Origin: Palsa-504 sp963800415
GTDB taxonomy: Bacteria; Actinomycetota; Actinomycetes; Streptosporangiales; Streptosporangiaceae
Length of the DNA: 64,000 bases
NCBI GenBank assembly: GCA_963800415.1
Contig: CAWDBS010000081.1
Location: 1-64,000, forward strand
Direction of reading: 5' to 3'
How positions within the stretch are numbered: position 1 is the stretch's first letter; the number at the start of each line of letters is the position of its first letter. The notes beneath the pieces were generated by a model that was given only the letters and a program-made list of their open reading frames with translations, was not told where the DNA came from and searched no databases. Shown here piece by piece: positions 62,638 through 64,000 of the stretch. The position numbers and the translations under genes were made by a program.

Positions 62638-63963
62638 TTAGGCCGATGGCGCCGGCCTCGCGGCCGGAATGACCTGGGCGAGTGGCGTGCTGCCGGTCGC
62701 GAGCTGAGTCTTGTTGCGGCCGGCCTGCTTGGCGACGTACAGGGCGGCGTCGGCCGCGGCGATGAGGTCGGAAAGCTCGGGGCCGATCCGGTCGAGCGAG
62801 GCCACCCCCACCGAGACGGTCAGCCTGACCCAGGGGCCCGCCGTGACGTCCTGGCCGATCGGGACGGACATCGCGGCGATGTGCGTACGGAGCCGTTCGG
62901 CAATACCTACCGCCTGAGTCTCCCGCGTCTGCGGCAGCAGGATCGCGAACTCCTCGCCGCCGAACCGGCCGGCCAGGTCATAGCTGCGCAGCTGCTCGCG
63001 CAGGGCGTCGGTGACCGCCCGCAGCGCCTTGTCTCCCACCAGGTGGCCGTAGGTGTCGTTGACCGCCTTGAAGTGGTCGATATCCAGCATGGCGATGCAG
63101 AGCGGGCTGCGGGTCCTGACCGCGCGGGCGATCTCCCGTTCCGCCTCGCTCTCCCAGGTGGACACGTTGAGCAAGCCGGTCTTGGTGTCGATGCGGGACT
63201 TGGCGAGCAGCTGGGGGTGCATCATGAACCGCCGGGCGAGCAGGACGGTCGGCACGGCGAGTATGGCCAGCACCGGCTGGACGGCCACCACCACGGTGAT
63301 GAGGATGCCCAGGTCCATCTGGGCGAAGTCACCCAGCAGCGCCTCGCGGTTCAGCGCGATGTCACGTAGCCGGGCGCTGGGGTCGGACAGCTTCACCGCG
63401 CTGATGATCAGGAAATTGTGCACCAGCCAGCCCACGATCTCGGCGGCGGCGACAGCCACGGTCCAGGTGAGCGCGTGCGTCCCGGTACCCAGGGTGCCCC
63501 CGGCGAAGGACGCGGGAATCGCATGGAACGTCACCGACGCGGCCCCGTAGGCCAATCCGATCGCGGCACCGGTGAACACGCGCCGGTAGACAGCCCCGCG
63601 GTGCACCCGCCACTGGGTGAGCAGCAGCAGCGGGATCGGAGTCACCATGGCGTACACCGGTGGCAGCAAGATCGCGACGGGCAGCACCCAGGCGGTGAGG
63701 AAATCCCGCACCAGGCCGCTCTGCAGGTAGGTGACTCGCGGGGTCGCGACCACCGAGATCACCCCGCAGCCGAGCAGCAGGAGGAATTTCACCAGGTCGC
63801 CGGGCGACCATGAGGTCGAGGCCGCCGCCACCGCGATCAGCGCAAGGGTAACCGCCGGCACGGCGCCGACATAGGCCCGGAGCAGCCCGGGAAGCCGCCA
63901 CCATGCCCAGTCCCGGACAAGCAGGCCCGCAGGCAGCCGGCCTGTGATGGACGAGGCTCGCAT
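62638..63963 (-). CDS. membrane diguanylate cyclase (GGDEF)
   Basis: 441 residues. About eight hydrophobic helices (residues ~28-245; MASE-like sensor) precede a GGDEF domain with RIDTKTGLLNVSTW, AMLDIDHFKAVNDTYGHLVG and LAGRFGGEEFAILLPQ. The active-site GGEEF is intact and an I-site R-S-Y-D sits five residues before it, so product inhibition by c-di-GMP is expected. It faces the SpoIIE phosphatase gene tail to tail, 22 bp apart. c-di-GMP controls development in actinomycetes. Confidence 0.92.
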   Translation of the reverse strand: MRASSITGRLPAGLLVRDWAWWRLPGLLRAYVGAVPAVTLALIAVAAASTSWSPGDLVKFLLLLGCGVISVVATPRVTYLQSGLVRDFLTAWVLPVAILLPPVYAMVTPIPLLLLTQWRVHRGAVYRRVFTGAAIGLAYGAASVTFHAIPASFAGGTLGTGTHALTWTVAVAAAEIVGWLVHNFLIISAVKLSDPSARLRDIALNREALLGDFAQMDLGILITVVVAVQPVLAILAVPTVLLARRFMMHPQLLAKSRIDTKTGLLNVSTWESEAEREIARAVRTRSPLCIAMLDIDHFKAVNDTYGHLVGDKALRAVTDALREQLRSYDLAGRFGGEEFAILLPQTRETQAVGIAERLRTHIAAMSVPIGQDVTAGPWVRLTVSVGVASLDRIGPELSDLIAAADAALYVAKQAGRNKTQLATGSTPLAQVIPAARPAPSA

Positions 63964-64000
63964 GCACCACCGTTCTGAATGAGACGCGACGAGCCCGCTG

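Noticed and set aside
1..64000. A biosynthetic gene cluster signalled by two SARP regulators
   Set aside because: No PKS, NRPS, terpene or RiPP core genes are present; the regulators alone do not define a cluster.

Overview
The window is about 64 kb of very GC-rich DNA with near-universal G/C at third codon positions. It carries SARP/BTAD-ATPase regulators, a double-FHA ABC transporter of the mycobacterial Rv1747 type, CtaG, a DUF929/VKOR pair, DUF1707 and DUF2993 proteins, and a SpoIIE phosphatase fused to an anti-sigma-type kinase domain. All of this points to a filamentous actinomycete chromosome, plausibly Streptosporangiales-like; that rank is inference. I saw no rRNA, tRNA, phage, IS element or CRISPR array.

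Layout. 0-10 kb: broken GNAT gene, SDR, cupin, a large BTAD-ATPase regulator, a methyltransferase/phosphotransferase/SnoaL run, DUF1707, DUF2461 and a stand-alone LigD-type polymerase. 10-12 kb: TetR with a divergent broken MFS exporter and a clear operator between them. 12-17 kb: a class-III PLP enzyme and an APH-fold kinase with overlapping ends, resembling the ethanolamine-phosphate/phosphohydroxylysine lyase and hydroxylysine kinase pair, followed by a Tat-exported GH127-type enzyme. 17-23 kb: membrane protein, an MFS-MarR fusion, another MFS and a divergent XRE regulator. 23-31 kb: a gamma-glutamylation catabolic cluster (C26 hydrolase, FadR-type regulator, APC permease, GlnA-like ligase, aldehyde dehydrogenase, SDR), convergent with a SerA-like dehydrogenase. 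31-35 kb: a second SARP-NB-ARC-TPR regulator.

35-47 kb: DUF929 plus VKOR (extracytoplasmic disulfide formation), an S51-like protein with a CysRS-like tail, a membrane-Sco1 fusion with lipoprotein and CtaG (cytochrome oxidase/copper assembly), an EamA-type transporter, amidohydrolase plus gamma carbonic anhydrase, and two adjacent repeat proteins (pentapeptide repeat and an SSGSILSIG repeat). 47-52.5 kb: a coupled operon of M19 dipeptidase, PgeF, MurL and MurD2. It encodes the alternative route in which L-Glu is added to UDP-MurNAc-L-Ala and then epimerised. 52.7-64 kb: tyrosine phosphatase, FHA-ABC transporter, DUF2993 protein, HIT protein, MenG-like methyltransferase with a UbiA-like membrane protein, SpoIIE-type phosphatase and a GGDEF protein.

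Two features run through the whole window. First, about twelve genes carry single-base frameshifts, some at homopolymers, which suggests residual sequencing indels more than decay; one 7-bp duplication looks like a real slippage event. Second, many genes and gene borders carry short tandem minisatellites (14, 15, 18, 21, 27, 30 and 42 bp). Inside coding regions the unit is almost always a multiple of three.
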